In this document: positions 16,156-24,222 of the stretch, one piece after another
Position numbering within the stretch: the stretch's first letter is position 1
Layout of the letters: the number at the start of each line of letters is the position of its first letter
NCBI GenBank assembly: GCA_963714125.1
Contig: OY970234.1
Coordinates: 3,782,001 to 3,846,000 of the forward strand
Length of the DNA: 64,000 bases
DNA from: CAWCAW01 sp963714125
GTDB taxonomy: Bacteria; Actinomycetota; Acidimicrobiia; Acidimicrobiales; UBA8190
Direction of reading: 5' to 3'
Program-made: the position numbers and the translations under genes
Notes under the pieces: generated by a model
Told to the model about the DNA's origin: nothing
The model's input: only the letters and a program-made list of their open reading frames with translations
Databases searched by the model: none

Positions 16156-17324
16156 TCGCGCTGCGCCACTACCTCGATCACGCATCGACCTCTCCCCCTC
16201 GTCCCGAGGTGGTCACCGCCATGGTCGAGTGGCTCGAGCACTCCGCCCACGATGAAGCGGCGGCTGACCCCGGCCGCGTGCACACCGAGGGCCGATTGGC
16301 CCGAGCCGTCGTCGAAGACGCCCGCGACAAGGTGGCCGCCCTGCTCGGTACGACGCCTCGTCAGGTGGTCTTCACCTCGGGAGGCACCGAGGCCGTCCAC
16401 GGCGCGGTGTGGGGGGCGGTGCGCGCCCATCCGGGCCAGCCCATTGTCATAGCCGGCGTGGAGCACTCGTCGGTGCGCGACAGCTCGTCACGTCTGGCGC
16501 CCGTGCTCGAGGTGGCGGTCGACGGCGTCGGACGGATCCACCCCGATGCGGTGAGCCATGCCCTCGAGGCGGCCGGCGGCACGGGCGGGGATACCAGCGG
16601 GGCCGCCCTCGTGCACTGCCAGTGGGCGAACCACGAGGTCGGTACCGTCCAACCTGTCGTCGACGTGGTGGAGCGATGCCGGCGCGTGGGGGCGTGGGTG
16701 CACATCGACGCCTGCGCCGCCAACGGGCACGTTCCTCTGCACCTTGACGAACTCGGCGCCGACCTGGTGTCGGTAAGTGCGCACAAGCTCGGTGGGCCCC
16801 CGGGGGTGGGGGCCCTGGTGATCCGTCGGGGGATGCGCATCGAGCCGCTGCTGGTGGGAAGCGAGCAAGAGCGAGGTCGACGGGCCGGGCTCGAAAACGT
16901 GCCCGCCATCTTGGGTTTCGGGGCCGCCGCCGCCGTGCTCGGTGCCCAGGGGCAACTGGAATCCGAGGCCGAGGCGGCACGGCGTCGCACCAACGGCCTC
17001 ATCGCCGCCGCCCTGACCACCGACGCGGTGACGGTGCTCGGAGACCGCCACGATCGGCTGCCGCATGTGGTGTGTCTCTCGGTCGAGGGAGTGGAAGCCG
17101 AAGCCGTGCTCCTCGGTCTGGACCAAGCCGGCATCGCCGCCCACTCGGGCTCCGCCTGTTCGTCCGAAGCGTTGGCACCGTCGCCGGTGCTCGAAGCCAT
17201 GGGTGTCGACGCCGAGCGTTCTCTGCGCCTGTCAGTGGGTTGGTCGAGCACCGACGAAGACGTCGAGGCTTTTGCCGTCGCCTTTGCGGCGGTGGTGGGC
17301 CGGCTGCGCGCCTTGCGAGGATGA
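16071..17324 (+). CDS. Cysteine desulfurase (NifS/IscS family)
   Basis: A PLP-dependent desulfurase of about 390-417 residues. The conserved fold starts at HYLDHASTSPP; the PLP lysine is in SVSAHKLGGPPGVG, the substrate-binding GLENVPAI follows, and the catalytic cysteine is in SGSACSSEAL. The long active-site loop marks the NifS/IscS group rather than SufS. It supplies sulfur for Fe-S clusters or thio-modification. Start choice is difficult: GTG 16071 overlaps the upstream regulator by 85 nt, and the only starts near the domain boundary are CTG 16152 and CTG 16161. Coupled translation from the regulator is likely. Its TGA directly abuts the stop of the convergent ccmI-like gene. Confidence 0.9.
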   Translation: MRQRSRRPDSRDALVAGARRRRLRRLGLIALRHYLDHASTSPPRPEVVTAMVEWLEHSAHDEAAADPGRVHTEGRLARAVVEDARDKVAALLGTTPRQVVFTSGGTEAVHGAVWGAVRAHPGQPIVIAGVEHSSVRDSSSRLAPVLEVAVDGVGRIHPDAVSHALEAAGGTGGDTSGAALVHCQWANHEVGTVQPVVDVVERCRRVGAWVHIDACAANGHVPLHLDELGADLVSVSAHKLGGPPGVGALVIRRGMRIEPLLVGSEQERGRRAGLENVPAILGFGAAAAVLGAQGQLESEAEAARRRTNGLIAAALTTDAVTVLGDRHDRLPHVVCLSVEGVEAEAVLLGLDQAGIAAHSGSACSSEALAPSPVLEAMGVDAERSLRLSVGWSSTDEDVEAFAVAFAAVVGRLRALRG

Positions 17325-18134
17325 TCAGGAAGCAGGCAACGTCGGTGGCTTTTGCCCGGCTTCGGTGTAGGCCCTGGTAATGAAAGGCGCCGCCGCTTGC
17401 AGCTGCGCGCTCGATGGGCTGTCAGCCAAGAAAAGCCGGAACTCCCCTACCGCACCAACCGGATTGCCGTCGACGAGGTACATCGATCCCAGGTAGAGAG
17501 GCGGCGCCGGTTGACCGGGCGCGTCTCGCTGGGCCCGGTCTTCGTCGTTCTGTCCGTCGCTCAGCAGCGCCGAGTTTTTGGCCTCGACGCCCGCTTGGTA
17601 TTCGAGCCAGCCCGTCTCCGACAAGGCGGCGACGTTGGAGGGATCAGCGGCCAGGACCTCGTGATAAAGCTGCAGCGCTTGGGTGGCATTGCCCTCCTGC
17701 TCCGACGTCTCGGCTTGGAGCAGGGTGCGCTGGAGTTGGCGCCCGGGGCTCAAGGTGACCGAGCCCGTCACCGTTTCACCGGGAAGTCGGGAGCCGGTAG
17801 CAGCTACCACCGCCACCACCGCCGCCACCACGAAGACCACGACCGCCGCCACCACGATCACGATCCGACGGCGAGGCTTGCGGCCGCCGGGCGTGGCGGC
17901 GGCACCGTCGGCGACGGCCAACGCTTCGTCGTCCAGGCCCGGCGCGTCGGGTCCCGAACGATCGCGCAGCGTGCGCAGCACGCCGGCGGTACGCGCCGTG
18001 TAGCTGTCGCGCAGCGCCACGTAGTCGGCGTCGTTCAAGTCGCCGACGTTGTGCTCGACCTCGAGATCCTCGAGCGACCGCAACAAGAACTCTCGCTCGT
18101 CTTCGAGCTCTTCACGACTATCGGCGTCGCTCAC
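17325..18134 (-). CDS. ccmI: CcmI-like TPR protein of cytochrome c maturation
   Basis: A 269-residue membrane-anchored protein. An acidic, probably coiled N-terminal part (1-60, EELEDEREFLLRSLEDLE) precedes one transmembrane helix (about 91-112) and a TPR-like outer domain with NATQALQLYHEVLAADPSNVAAL. CcmI presents apocytochrome c to the heme lyase complex CcmF/H. It is the last gene of the ccm operon; its GTG overlaps the ccmH stop (GTGA at 18131-18134). It is smaller than proteobacterial CcmI, with one visible helix instead of two, so assignment rests on position and the TPR domain. The stop abuts that of the desulfurase gene (TGATCA). Confidence 0.75.
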   Translation of the reverse strand: MSDADSREELEDEREFLLRSLEDLEVEHNVGDLNDADYVALRDSYTARTAGVLRTLRDRSGPDAPGLDDEALAVADGAAATPGGRKPRRRIVIVVAAVVVFVVAAVVAVVAATGSRLPGETVTGSVTLSPGRQLQRTLLQAETSEQEGNATQALQLYHEVLAADPSNVAALSETGWLEYQAGVEAKNSALLSDGQNDEDRAQRDAPGQPAPPLYLGSMYLVDGNPVGAVGEFRLFLADSPSSAQLQAAAPFITRAYTEAGQKPPTLPAS

Positions 18135-18631
18135 GTCGAGTCCGATACATCGGTCGTCGTCGTCGCCGCCTGCGCCAGCGCGCTCGTCACCAAGGCCTGG
18201 TCGTCGGCCGATACCTCTGTTGCGGTGACACGACGGCGACGCCAGAACAACGCCGCCAACGCCATAACGCCGACGGCAATAGCGATGAGCGGCACGATCC
18301 ACACCAACCCCGAGATACCCCGGGCCGACGGGGACAGCAAGATCGACGTGCCGTAGAGCGACACCATGTAGGCGTCGATCTCCGGCGTACTCTGCCCGGC
18401 GCGCACCCGGGCGGCCACGACTTGGCGGATGGCCGCCGCCGAGGCGGCCGAGGAATTCTCCACCGATGAGTCCTCGCAACTCGGGCAACGAAGCGACGCG
18501 TCGATGGTCTCGGCACGCTGCGCAGGACCAACGGGCTGAGGTGATGAGCGGCCCACTACGAGGGCGACCACCACCACGCATGCGAGCACGATCCACGGCG
18601 TCCACCCACGCCAGGGCTGGCGGCGCGTCAC
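18131..18631 (-). CDS. ccmH: Cytochrome c maturation protein CcmH
   Basis: A 166-residue membrane protein. An N-terminal helix (about 12-28) is followed by the redox motif LRCPSCEDSS with C49 and C52, then the conserved IRQVVAARVRAGQS and MVSLYG segment, and a C-terminal helix before a basic stretch. CcmH keeps the CxxCH cysteines of apocytochrome c reduced for heme ligation. GTG 18631 overlaps the ccmG stop by 4 nt, and its own stop overlaps the ccmI-like start by 4 nt. Confidence 0.93.
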   Translation of the reverse strand: MTRRQPWRGWTPWIVLACVVVVALVVGRSSPQPVGPAQRAETIDASLRCPSCEDSSVENSSAASAAAIRQVVAARVRAGQSTPEIDAYMVSLYGTSILLSPSARGISGLVWIVPLIAIAVGVMALAALFWRRRRVTATEVSADDQALVTSALAQAATTTTDVSDST

Positions 18632-19182
18632 GCCGCGCTCTGTTGGGCCCGTCCCAACCAGTAGTCGAGCTCGCCGGCGGTGATGGGTCCGTCGAAGTGG
18701 GCGGCCACGATCTGCGCTGGGGAGATGAGGAACGTCTCGGGCGGACCGCGCACGCCATAGGTCAAGGCGATCTGCCCGTCGGGGTCGCCCAACGCCGGCC
18801 ATGTCCCGCCCGTAGAGGCCAGGAAGTTGCGGGCGGACGAGGACGAGTCGTCGTAGGCGACGCCCACCAAGGCGGCCTGGTCGGTACCGCGGTGCCGGTA
18901 GGCGAAGGTCACAAGGTCGGGCTCTTCTTGTTGGCACGGCGGGCACCAGCTGGCAAAAAAGTTGAGCACCACCCAACGGCCCCGGTAGGCACGCAGATCG
19001 AACGGCGTCCCGCTGAGGGTGGTGCCCAGGACCGCCGGGGCGACGTGGCCGAGCAACGGGGTATCCACCTCGGTGGCACTGGCCGACGGCCGAGTGGCGA
19101 GTACGGCGATAAGTCCCACCCCGACGACAAGCGCGCCGAGCGCGGCCCAGCGCGCTGTGTGGCGGCGATGGCGCTCGCTCAC
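18628..19182 (-). CDS. ccmG: Thioredoxin-like CcmG/DsbE
   Basis: A 184-residue membrane-anchored thioredoxin. An N-terminal helix (about 13-30) anchors a thioredoxin domain with the active site WCPPC (C80, C83) and a cis-proline-like GPPETFLI segment. It passes electrons from CcdA to CcmH or to apocytochrome c outside the membrane. GTG 19182 overlaps the ccmF stop by 4 nt (GTGA). The domain organisation and operon position leave little doubt; a TlpA/ResA-type protein would look similar but would not normally sit between ccmF and ccmH. Confidence 0.94.
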   Translation of the reverse strand: MSERHRRHTARWAALGALVVGVGLIAVLATRPSASATEVDTPLLGHVAPAVLGTTLSGTPFDLRAYRGRWVVLNFFASWCPPCQQEEPDLVTFAYRHRGTDQAALVGVAYDDSSSSARNFLASTGGTWPALGDPDGQIALTYGVRGPPETFLISPAQIVAAHFDGPITAGELDYWLGRAQQSAA

Positions 19183-21266
19183 GACACCGGCGCTCCCAAC
19201 CGGCTGCCGTCGACATCGGCGCCGTCACCGTGGCCGGGCACCGCCGCGCTCTGGACCTCGCTATCGCCATCGTCGTGATGGCGAGGTCCGTTGCCGTGAC
19301 GAGTGGCCAGCGAGGGAACGAGGGCGGACACCGGATCAGTCGGTCGACGGCGGCGCCCGGGCACGGCCGCCAGCACAGAGCCGAGGACGAGGATGGCTCC
19401 ACCGAGCCAGAGCCACACCACCAACGGCTGCACGGTGACACCGATGGTGACGGGGCCGGTACTCGCCACGGGCAGGTTGTCGACGGTGAGGTACACGTCG
19501 TCGAAGACGCTCGAGTCGATGGCAGGTGTGCCGACGGCCTCAGTGCCGCTACCGAACTGGCTCACCGCCGGCGTGTAGGGCCCGTGCCCGTTCACCACCA
19601 CCAACGCCTCGGTGGCCGAGCGAGACGGCGTGTTGACGAAACTGAGGCCGTTATAACGAATGTGCGTGCCGGCGAACACGGCGCTGTGGCCCGGTCGCAA
19701 GGTCACCTCGCCCCGATGAGCAAACGAGGTGGCCGCGGCCAGAGCCACGGCGATGATCACCACACCGAGATGCACCACCATGCCGCCGTTGGCCCGGCCC
19801 ACGAGCCCCTGCCACCACGGTGCGCCGTGGCGGCGGGCCGCCCCCGCCGACAAGACGAGCTGACGGACGTTGGCGGCGGCGGCGAAGCCGCCCAGACCGA
19901 AAGCGATCAGGGGCGCCACGCCCCGCACCCCGCCCACCACGCAGGCCACGATGACGAGGCCCCCGACCCACGCCGGCACCACCAAACGCTTACGCAAGGT
20001 GTCGACGGTGGTCTTGCGCCACGGCAAGGCCGGGCCCACGGCCATGAGCACCAGCAAGGCCAAACCGAGGGGAAGCGTCATGGTGTCGAAGTAGGGCGCT
20101 CCTACCGTCAGCTGCTGACCTCGAAATGCTTCGTACAGCAACGGGAAGACGGTGCCGAGGAGCACCACGAACGCGATGGCCACGAACAGCAGGTTGTTGA
20201 GAAGGAAGGCGCCTTCGCGCGACAACGGGGAATCGATCCCACCCGGCGAGCGCAAGCGGTCACCGCGCCACGCGATCAGGCCCACACCAGAGATGAGCAC
20301 CACCGCGAAGAACACGATGAGCGCCGGTCCGATATCGGAATCCGAAAAGGCGTGCACCGACTGGATCACGCCCGAGCGGGTCAGGAAGGTACCGAGGATG
20401 GTCAGGCTGAAAGCAGAAACCAAGAGCGACAGGTTCCACACCCGCAGCAGTCCGCGCCGCTCCTGAACGAGCACCGAATGCAAATAGGCCGTGCCCACCA
20501 GCCACGGCAGCACCGACGCATTCTCTACCGGGTCCCACGCCCAGAACCCGCCCCAGCCGAGCACCTGATAAGACCACCACGCCCCGAGCAGGATCCCCAC
20601 GGTGAGAAACGCCCATGCGAACAACGTCCAGCGCCGCGTGGCGAGTTGCCAGCCTTCCCCTATCCGTCCGGTGATCAGCGACGCCATGGCGAAGGCAAAG
20701 GGGATGGTGAATCCCACGAACCCCAGATAGAGCAAGGGGGGGTGGATAGCGACAAGCGGGTTGTCCTGGAGCAGGACGTTGGGACCGAGGCCGTTCACCG
20801 GTGCCGCTCCCGACACCGTGGTGAAAGGGTCGGCGGGACCGGCCATCAAGCCGAAGAAGAATGCGGCCACCGCCAGGGTGACCAAGGTGGCCCAACCCAC
20901 CAGCGGATCGGTGGCGCGGCGACGAAAGCGCCACACCATGGCGTTGATGTACCCGGCCAGGATGAGGCCCCACAACAAGATCGAACCGGCCAGCGCCGAC
21001 CACATGCCGGTGATCGTGTAAAGCAACGGTGTCTGGCGACTCGAGTTGGTGGCGACGTAGGAGAGCGAAAAGTCGTGTGTCAGCAGCGCCCGCTCGAGAG
21101 CCACCGTGGCCAGCACAGCGCCGCCGAGGAGCAGCCCCGCATAGATGCGCCCGGCGCGCAGGGCCTCAGGTCGTTTGGCGATCAGCCCGTAGCCGAGCAC
21201 CACCACACCTATGACCGATGCCGCCAAACCCACCAGTACGCCGGCATGGCCGAGCGCAGCGTTCAC
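19179..21266 (-). CDS. ccmF: Heme lyase CcmF
   Basis: A 695-residue polytopic membrane protein. The tryptophan-rich heme-handling motif GWGGFWAWDPVENAS is present, as are the preceding SALAGSILLW segment and a PPLLYLG stretch with a likely external histidine. A large extracytoplasmic domain lies near the C-terminus before a final helix. CcmF receives heme from holo-CcmE and, with CcmH/I, attaches it to CxxCH motifs. ATG 21266 overlaps the ccmE stop (ATGA). Length is slightly above the proteobacterial norm (about 650). Confidence 0.96.
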   Translation of the reverse strand: MNAALGHAGVLVGLAASVIGVVVLGYGLIAKRPEALRAGRIYAGLLLGGAVLATVALERALLTHDFSLSYVATNSSRQTPLLYTITGMWSALAGSILLWGLILAGYINAMVWRFRRRATDPLVGWATLVTLAVAAFFFGLMAGPADPFTTVSGAAPVNGLGPNVLLQDNPLVAIHPPLLYLGFVGFTIPFAFAMASLITGRIGEGWQLATRRWTLFAWAFLTVGILLGAWWSYQVLGWGGFWAWDPVENASVLPWLVGTAYLHSVLVQERRGLLRVWNLSLLVSAFSLTILGTFLTRSGVIQSVHAFSDSDIGPALIVFFAVVLISGVGLIAWRGDRLRSPGGIDSPLSREGAFLLNNLLFVAIAFVVLLGTVFPLLYEAFRGQQLTVGAPYFDTMTLPLGLALLVLMAVGPALPWRKTTVDTLRKRLVVPAWVGGLVIVACVVGGVRGVAPLIAFGLGGFAAAANVRQLVLSAGAARRHGAPWWQGLVGRANGGMVVHLGVVIIAVALAAATSFAHRGEVTLRPGHSAVFAGTHIRYNGLSFVNTPSRSATEALVVVNGHGPYTPAVSQFGSGTEAVGTPAIDSSVFDDVYLTVDNLPVASTGPVTIGVTVQPLVVWLWLGGAILVLGSVLAAVPGRRRRPTDPVSALVPSLATRHGNGPRHHDDGDSEVQSAAVPGHGDGADVDGSRLGAPVS

Positions 21267-21823
21267 CTCGACGTCCCGTTGGGGGCCCGCACGCGTTTGG
21301 GGTACTGCTCGATGTACTGGGCCGTGTGGTCGATGATGATCTGGTTGGAGAAGAACGTGGCACCGACGAAGTGACCCACCACGACGACGGGGATATCGGG
21401 CTGAAACAACTGCGGGGGGTTACCGGTATTGACCACGGCCACCTGGTGACCGGTGCCGGCAGCCGTGAAGTCCACACCATTGGCACTGCGATGCACGGTG
21501 CCGGGCACGACCAGGCCTTCGAGACGAAACGTCTGGGACCCGAGCATGGCCTTGTGCGACAGCGCTTGATCGACGGTCTCGAAGTAATTGAACGAACCCC
21601 CCAGCCCCTTGATGGCCAGGAACACGAACGCGGCCAGGAGCACCGCCCCGGCGGCAAACAGCCGCGCCCGCGTGCCCGGACCACCGCGGCCTCGCCGGCC
21701 GGGGGCAGGTGCCAACGAAGCCGTTGGCGCTGGCGCTGGCGCTGGTGACGACGACACCAAGTCGTACTCAGCGGCGTCGCTCTCACTGACCGCCGGAGCC
21801 CCAGTTTCGGGCGGGGACGTCAC
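21263..21823 (-). CDS. ccmE: Heme chaperone CcmE
   Basis: A 186-residue membrane-anchored heme chaperone. A proline/alanine-rich cytoplasmic stretch (25-50) precedes one transmembrane helix (about 56-72) and an OB-fold domain. The heme-binding motif is DHTAQY, that is H166-x3-Y170, so it is the histidine type and not the cysteine variant known from archaea and some sulfate reducers. GTG 21823 overlaps the ccmD stop (GTGA) and its stop overlaps the ccmF start (ATGA). Confidence 0.94.
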   Translation of the reverse strand: MTSPPETGAPAVSESDAAEYDLVSSSPAPAPAPTASLAPAPGRRGRGGPGTRARLFAAGAVLLAAFVFLAIKGLGGSFNYFETVDQALSHKAMLGSQTFRLEGLVVPGTVHRSANGVDFTAAGTGHQVAVVNTGNPPQLFQPDIPVVVVGHFVGATFFSNQIIIDHTAQYIEQYPKRVRAPNGTSR

Positions 21824-21945
21824 TGCGTCGAGCGTTCGTGCGCCCGAGCCACTTGTTCGAGACGCCGGCGTCGTCGCATCAGCAGCAGCGCGTAAGCGGT
21901 CAGCACGCTGAGGGCCACCGTGTACCCGGCGTCGATGTACCTCAC
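21820..21945 (-). CDS. ccmD: CcmD-like small membrane protein
   Basis: A 41-residue protein, easily missed because of its size. It begins RYIDAGYTVALSVL, continues as one transmembrane helix (about 8-24) and ends in a basic stretch MRRRRRLEQ. This matches CcmD, which helps release holo-CcmE from the CcmABC complex. The GTG at 21945 overlaps the ccmC stop and the TGA at 21820-21822 overlaps the ccmE GTG, both by 4 nt, so it sits exactly between ccmC and ccmE as expected. Confidence 0.88.
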   Translation of the reverse strand: MRYIDAGYTVALSVLTAYALLLMRRRRRLEQVARAHERSTQ

Positions 21946-22787
21946 GACATCACCTCGAGCTCGGCGCGCTGGTTGCCGGTGCCCTGATCATCGGGGCCGG
22001 GGGCGTCGGGGCCGGGAGCATCGGGGTCCCGGTCGCCCACGATGCCGGCTTCCTCCCAGCGTTCTTGCAACGCGCTGTGCAGGTCGGCGCCTTCGTAACG
22101 CTCGGCCAGTACCTCGATGCGGTAGCGAATGAGGAGCAACCACACGAAGAGCAACGTAAAGGCCACAAAACCGAGCAGCAGTGTCCAGGCCATGGCCCCG
22201 TGAATGGTGGGCGAAAGATCGGCATTGAGCACCGTGGCCTTCTGGTGCAGCGTGTTCCACCAGTCGACAGAGAAGTGCACGATGGGCACGTCCACGGCGG
22301 CGATCAGCGCCGCCACCGCGCTCCGACGGGCGCGCGCGTCGGGGTCGCCGGGCACCCGGCGCAAAGTCAGGTAGCCGAGCTGCAGCACCAGCAGCAACGC
22401 CGTGGACGTCAGCCGGGCGTCCCAGGCCCACCACACACCCCACGTGGGTCGCCCCCAGATGGCGCCCGTGGCGAGGGTCAAGGCGGTGAAGACCGTGCCC
22501 ACCTCCATGGACGACACGGCCAGGCGGTCCCAGAACCGGCTGCGCGTGCGCGGCCACAGCCACAAGACGCTGGATATGGCGGCTAATCCGAAGGCGCAGT
22601 ACAGGGCCACCCAGGCAATGGGCGGGTGCACGTAGACGAGTCGCACCAGGTTGCCTTGCACCTTGTCGGGAGGCGTCACCCACAAACCCAGCCATACGGT
22701 GCACGCCACCGACACCACGGCCAGCACGCCGATGATGCGCACCACCCGCGAGCGGGGCGGCACCGGGTCCATTGTCGCTGTCGTCAC
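21942..22787 (-). CDS. ccmC: Heme exporter protein CcmC
   Basis: A 281-residue membrane protein with six predicted helices. The WWD heme-handling motif is seen in GVWWAWDARLTS, flanked by conserved histidines in YVHPPIAW and VDVPIVHFSV. CcmC loads heme onto CcmE. The C-terminus is longer than usual and ends in a charged tail with DAPGPDAPGPDDQG. GTG 22787 overlaps the ccmB stop (GTGA); an ATG at 22772 is an alternative start. The longer frame to 23084 is inside ccmB. Confidence 0.95.
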   Translation of the reverse strand: MTTATMDPVPPRSRVVRIIGVLAVVSVACTVWLGLWVTPPDKVQGNLVRLVYVHPPIAWVALYCAFGLAAISSVLWLWPRTRSRFWDRLAVSSMEVGTVFTALTLATGAIWGRPTWGVWWAWDARLTSTALLLVLQLGYLTLRRVPGDPDARARRSAVAALIAAVDVPIVHFSVDWWNTLHQKATVLNADLSPTIHGAMAWTLLLGFVAFTLLFVWLLLIRYRIEVLAERYEGADLHSALQERWEEAGIVGDRDPDAPGPDAPGPDDQGTGNQRAELEVMS

Positions 22788-23464
22788 GATGCCTCCTGCA
22801 GAGGGCCGTAGACGAGCACGCCGAGAGCCAGGTAGACAACGGCGAAGACGACGAGCAGCGACGTCCACGGGTTGCCCCCGATGCTCGCCGACGCCGTTTC
22901 GGTGCCGAGGGCGGCCTGCCAGGCGCGGGTCCCGGCCAGAAGCACGGGCGCCACCACGGGCAGCAGCAGCAGCGGGAGCAAGGTCTCGCGCACGCGCAGC
23001 CCGCTGGACAGGGCGCCGTACAGCGTGCCCACCGCCGCCAACCCCACCGTCCCCGCCAGGCCGGCCGCGATCAAACCGCCCCACGAACGCACGTGAGCGC
23101 CGTAAAGGATGACCACGCCGATGGTGAGGAGGACCTCGAGGACGATGAGCTCGGCGATGACGGCCATGGTCTTGCCCAGAAAGGTGCCGGCCGGGTCCAC
23201 GCCGGTGAGCCGCAACCCGTCGCGCGTCCCTTCCGCCGATTCCACCGCGAAGCTGCGCTGCACGGCCAACAACCCGCAGAACAACACCGCCACCCAGAAC
23301 AACCCGGCGGCCGCCTCGAGCATGGGGGCGGGATTGGGCCCCAGGGCAAAGGCGAAGAGCACCAGGACGATGATGGCAAACGGCGCCACCTGGTTGAGCA
23401 CGACGCGCGAGCGCAGCTCGATACGCAGGTCCTTGCCGGCCACCAGCGCGGCGTCACGCCACAT
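22784..23464 (-). CDS. ccmB: Heme exporter membrane protein CcmB
   Basis: A 226-residue polytopic membrane protein. It starts MWRDAALVAGKDLRIELRSR and has about six hydrophobic segments, with FAVESAEGTRDGLRLT in a cytoplasmic loop, a stretch shared by CcmB proteins. It pairs with CcmA to power release of holo-CcmE. ATG 23464 was chosen because it gives the normal CcmB length; it overlaps the end of ccmA by 11 nt. The longer frame to 23605 lies inside ccmA. Confidence 0.94.
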   Translation of the reverse strand: MWRDAALVAGKDLRIELRSRVVLNQVAPFAIIVLVLFAFALGPNPAPMLEAAAGLFWVAVLFCGLLAVQRSFAVESAEGTRDGLRLTGVDPAGTFLGKTMAVIAELIVLEVLLTIGVVILYGAHVRSWGGLIAAGLAGTVGLAAVGTLYGALSSGLRVRETLLPLLLLPVVAPVLLAGTRAWQAALGTETASASIGGNPWTSLLVVFAVVYLALGVLVYGPLQEAS

Positions 23465-24185
23465 GGACGCCTCCGGCCACGGCGATGGGAACGGCCCGCA
23501 CGGGCGCGGCACCCCCATGGCGTTCGCCACGGCGCTCGGCCAGCACGCGGCCTCCGGCCAAAGACACCACCCGGTCAGCGAGAGGGACCACGGCGTCGAG
23601 CTCATGCGAAGCGAGCACCACCGCGGCGCCGGCGTCGGCGGCTTGGATGATCACCCCGTCGAGCACGCTACGGGCGTCGGCGTCCAAGGCGGCATGGGGC
23701 TCATCGAGCAACCACAGCGCCGGGCGGCGCGCCACCAACGCCGCCAAGGCGGCGCGCCGGCGCTGGCCCGTCGACAGCTTCCCCGCCACCGTGCGCCGGG
23801 ACCGGGCCGACAACCCGACGCGATCGAGAGCATCGTCGACCCGAGAGGCGTCGCCGCCGCCGGCGCGAACAGCGAAGCGAACGTTTTCCGTTGCGGTCAG
23901 ATCGTCATAGAGGAAAGGGGCATGGCTGAGGAGGCCGACCTGGCAACGCACCGCGGCGCGATGGCGACGCAGGTCGCAGCCGAGCACCACCGCTTCTCCA
24001 CTCGTCACCGCCAGCAGCCCGGCACACGCCCGCAGCAGCGTGGTCTTGCCGGCCCCGTTGGGACCTTCGACCACCACCACCTCGCCCGCGTCGACGGACA
24101 GGTCGGTTCCGGCCAGGGCCGGGAACCGCCCGGTGAGCACGACGGCGGCGCGAAGAATCACTGCTGGGGCCATGGGGTGAGCCAC
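23454..24185 (-). CDS. ccmA: ABC ATPase CcmA of cytochrome c maturation
   Basis: A 243-residue ABC ATPase with Walker A GPNGAGKTT, signature LSTGQRRR, Walker B LWLLDEPHAAL and the switch histidine in VLASHEL. With CcmB and CcmC it drives release of heme-loaded CcmE. GTG 24185 and ATG 24173 are both possible starts; neither has a strong ribosome binding site, but a run of G lies upstream. The gap to ccdA is 37 bp. Confidence 0.93.
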   Translation of the reverse strand: MAHPMAPAVILRAAVVLTGRFPALAGTDLSVDAGEVVVVEGPNGAGKTTLLRACAGLLAVTSGEAVVLGCDLRRHRAAVRCQVGLLSHAPFLYDDLTATENVRFAVRAGGGDASRVDDALDRVGLSARSRRTVAGKLSTGQRRRAALAALVARRPALWLLDEPHAALDADARSVLDGVIIQAADAGAAVVLASHELDAVVPLADRVVSLAGGRVLAERRGERHGGAAPVRAVPIAVAGGVHVA

Positions 24186-24222
24186 ATGCTACGGGTGGCC
24201 CCCCCTTCAGATCCAAGCGGGG

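Noticed and set aside
19230..21374. A 714-codon open frame on the plus strand
   Set aside because: It is antisense to ccmF, which is certain from its WWD motif. The composition (Gln, His, Arg, Gly) is that of a shadow frame.
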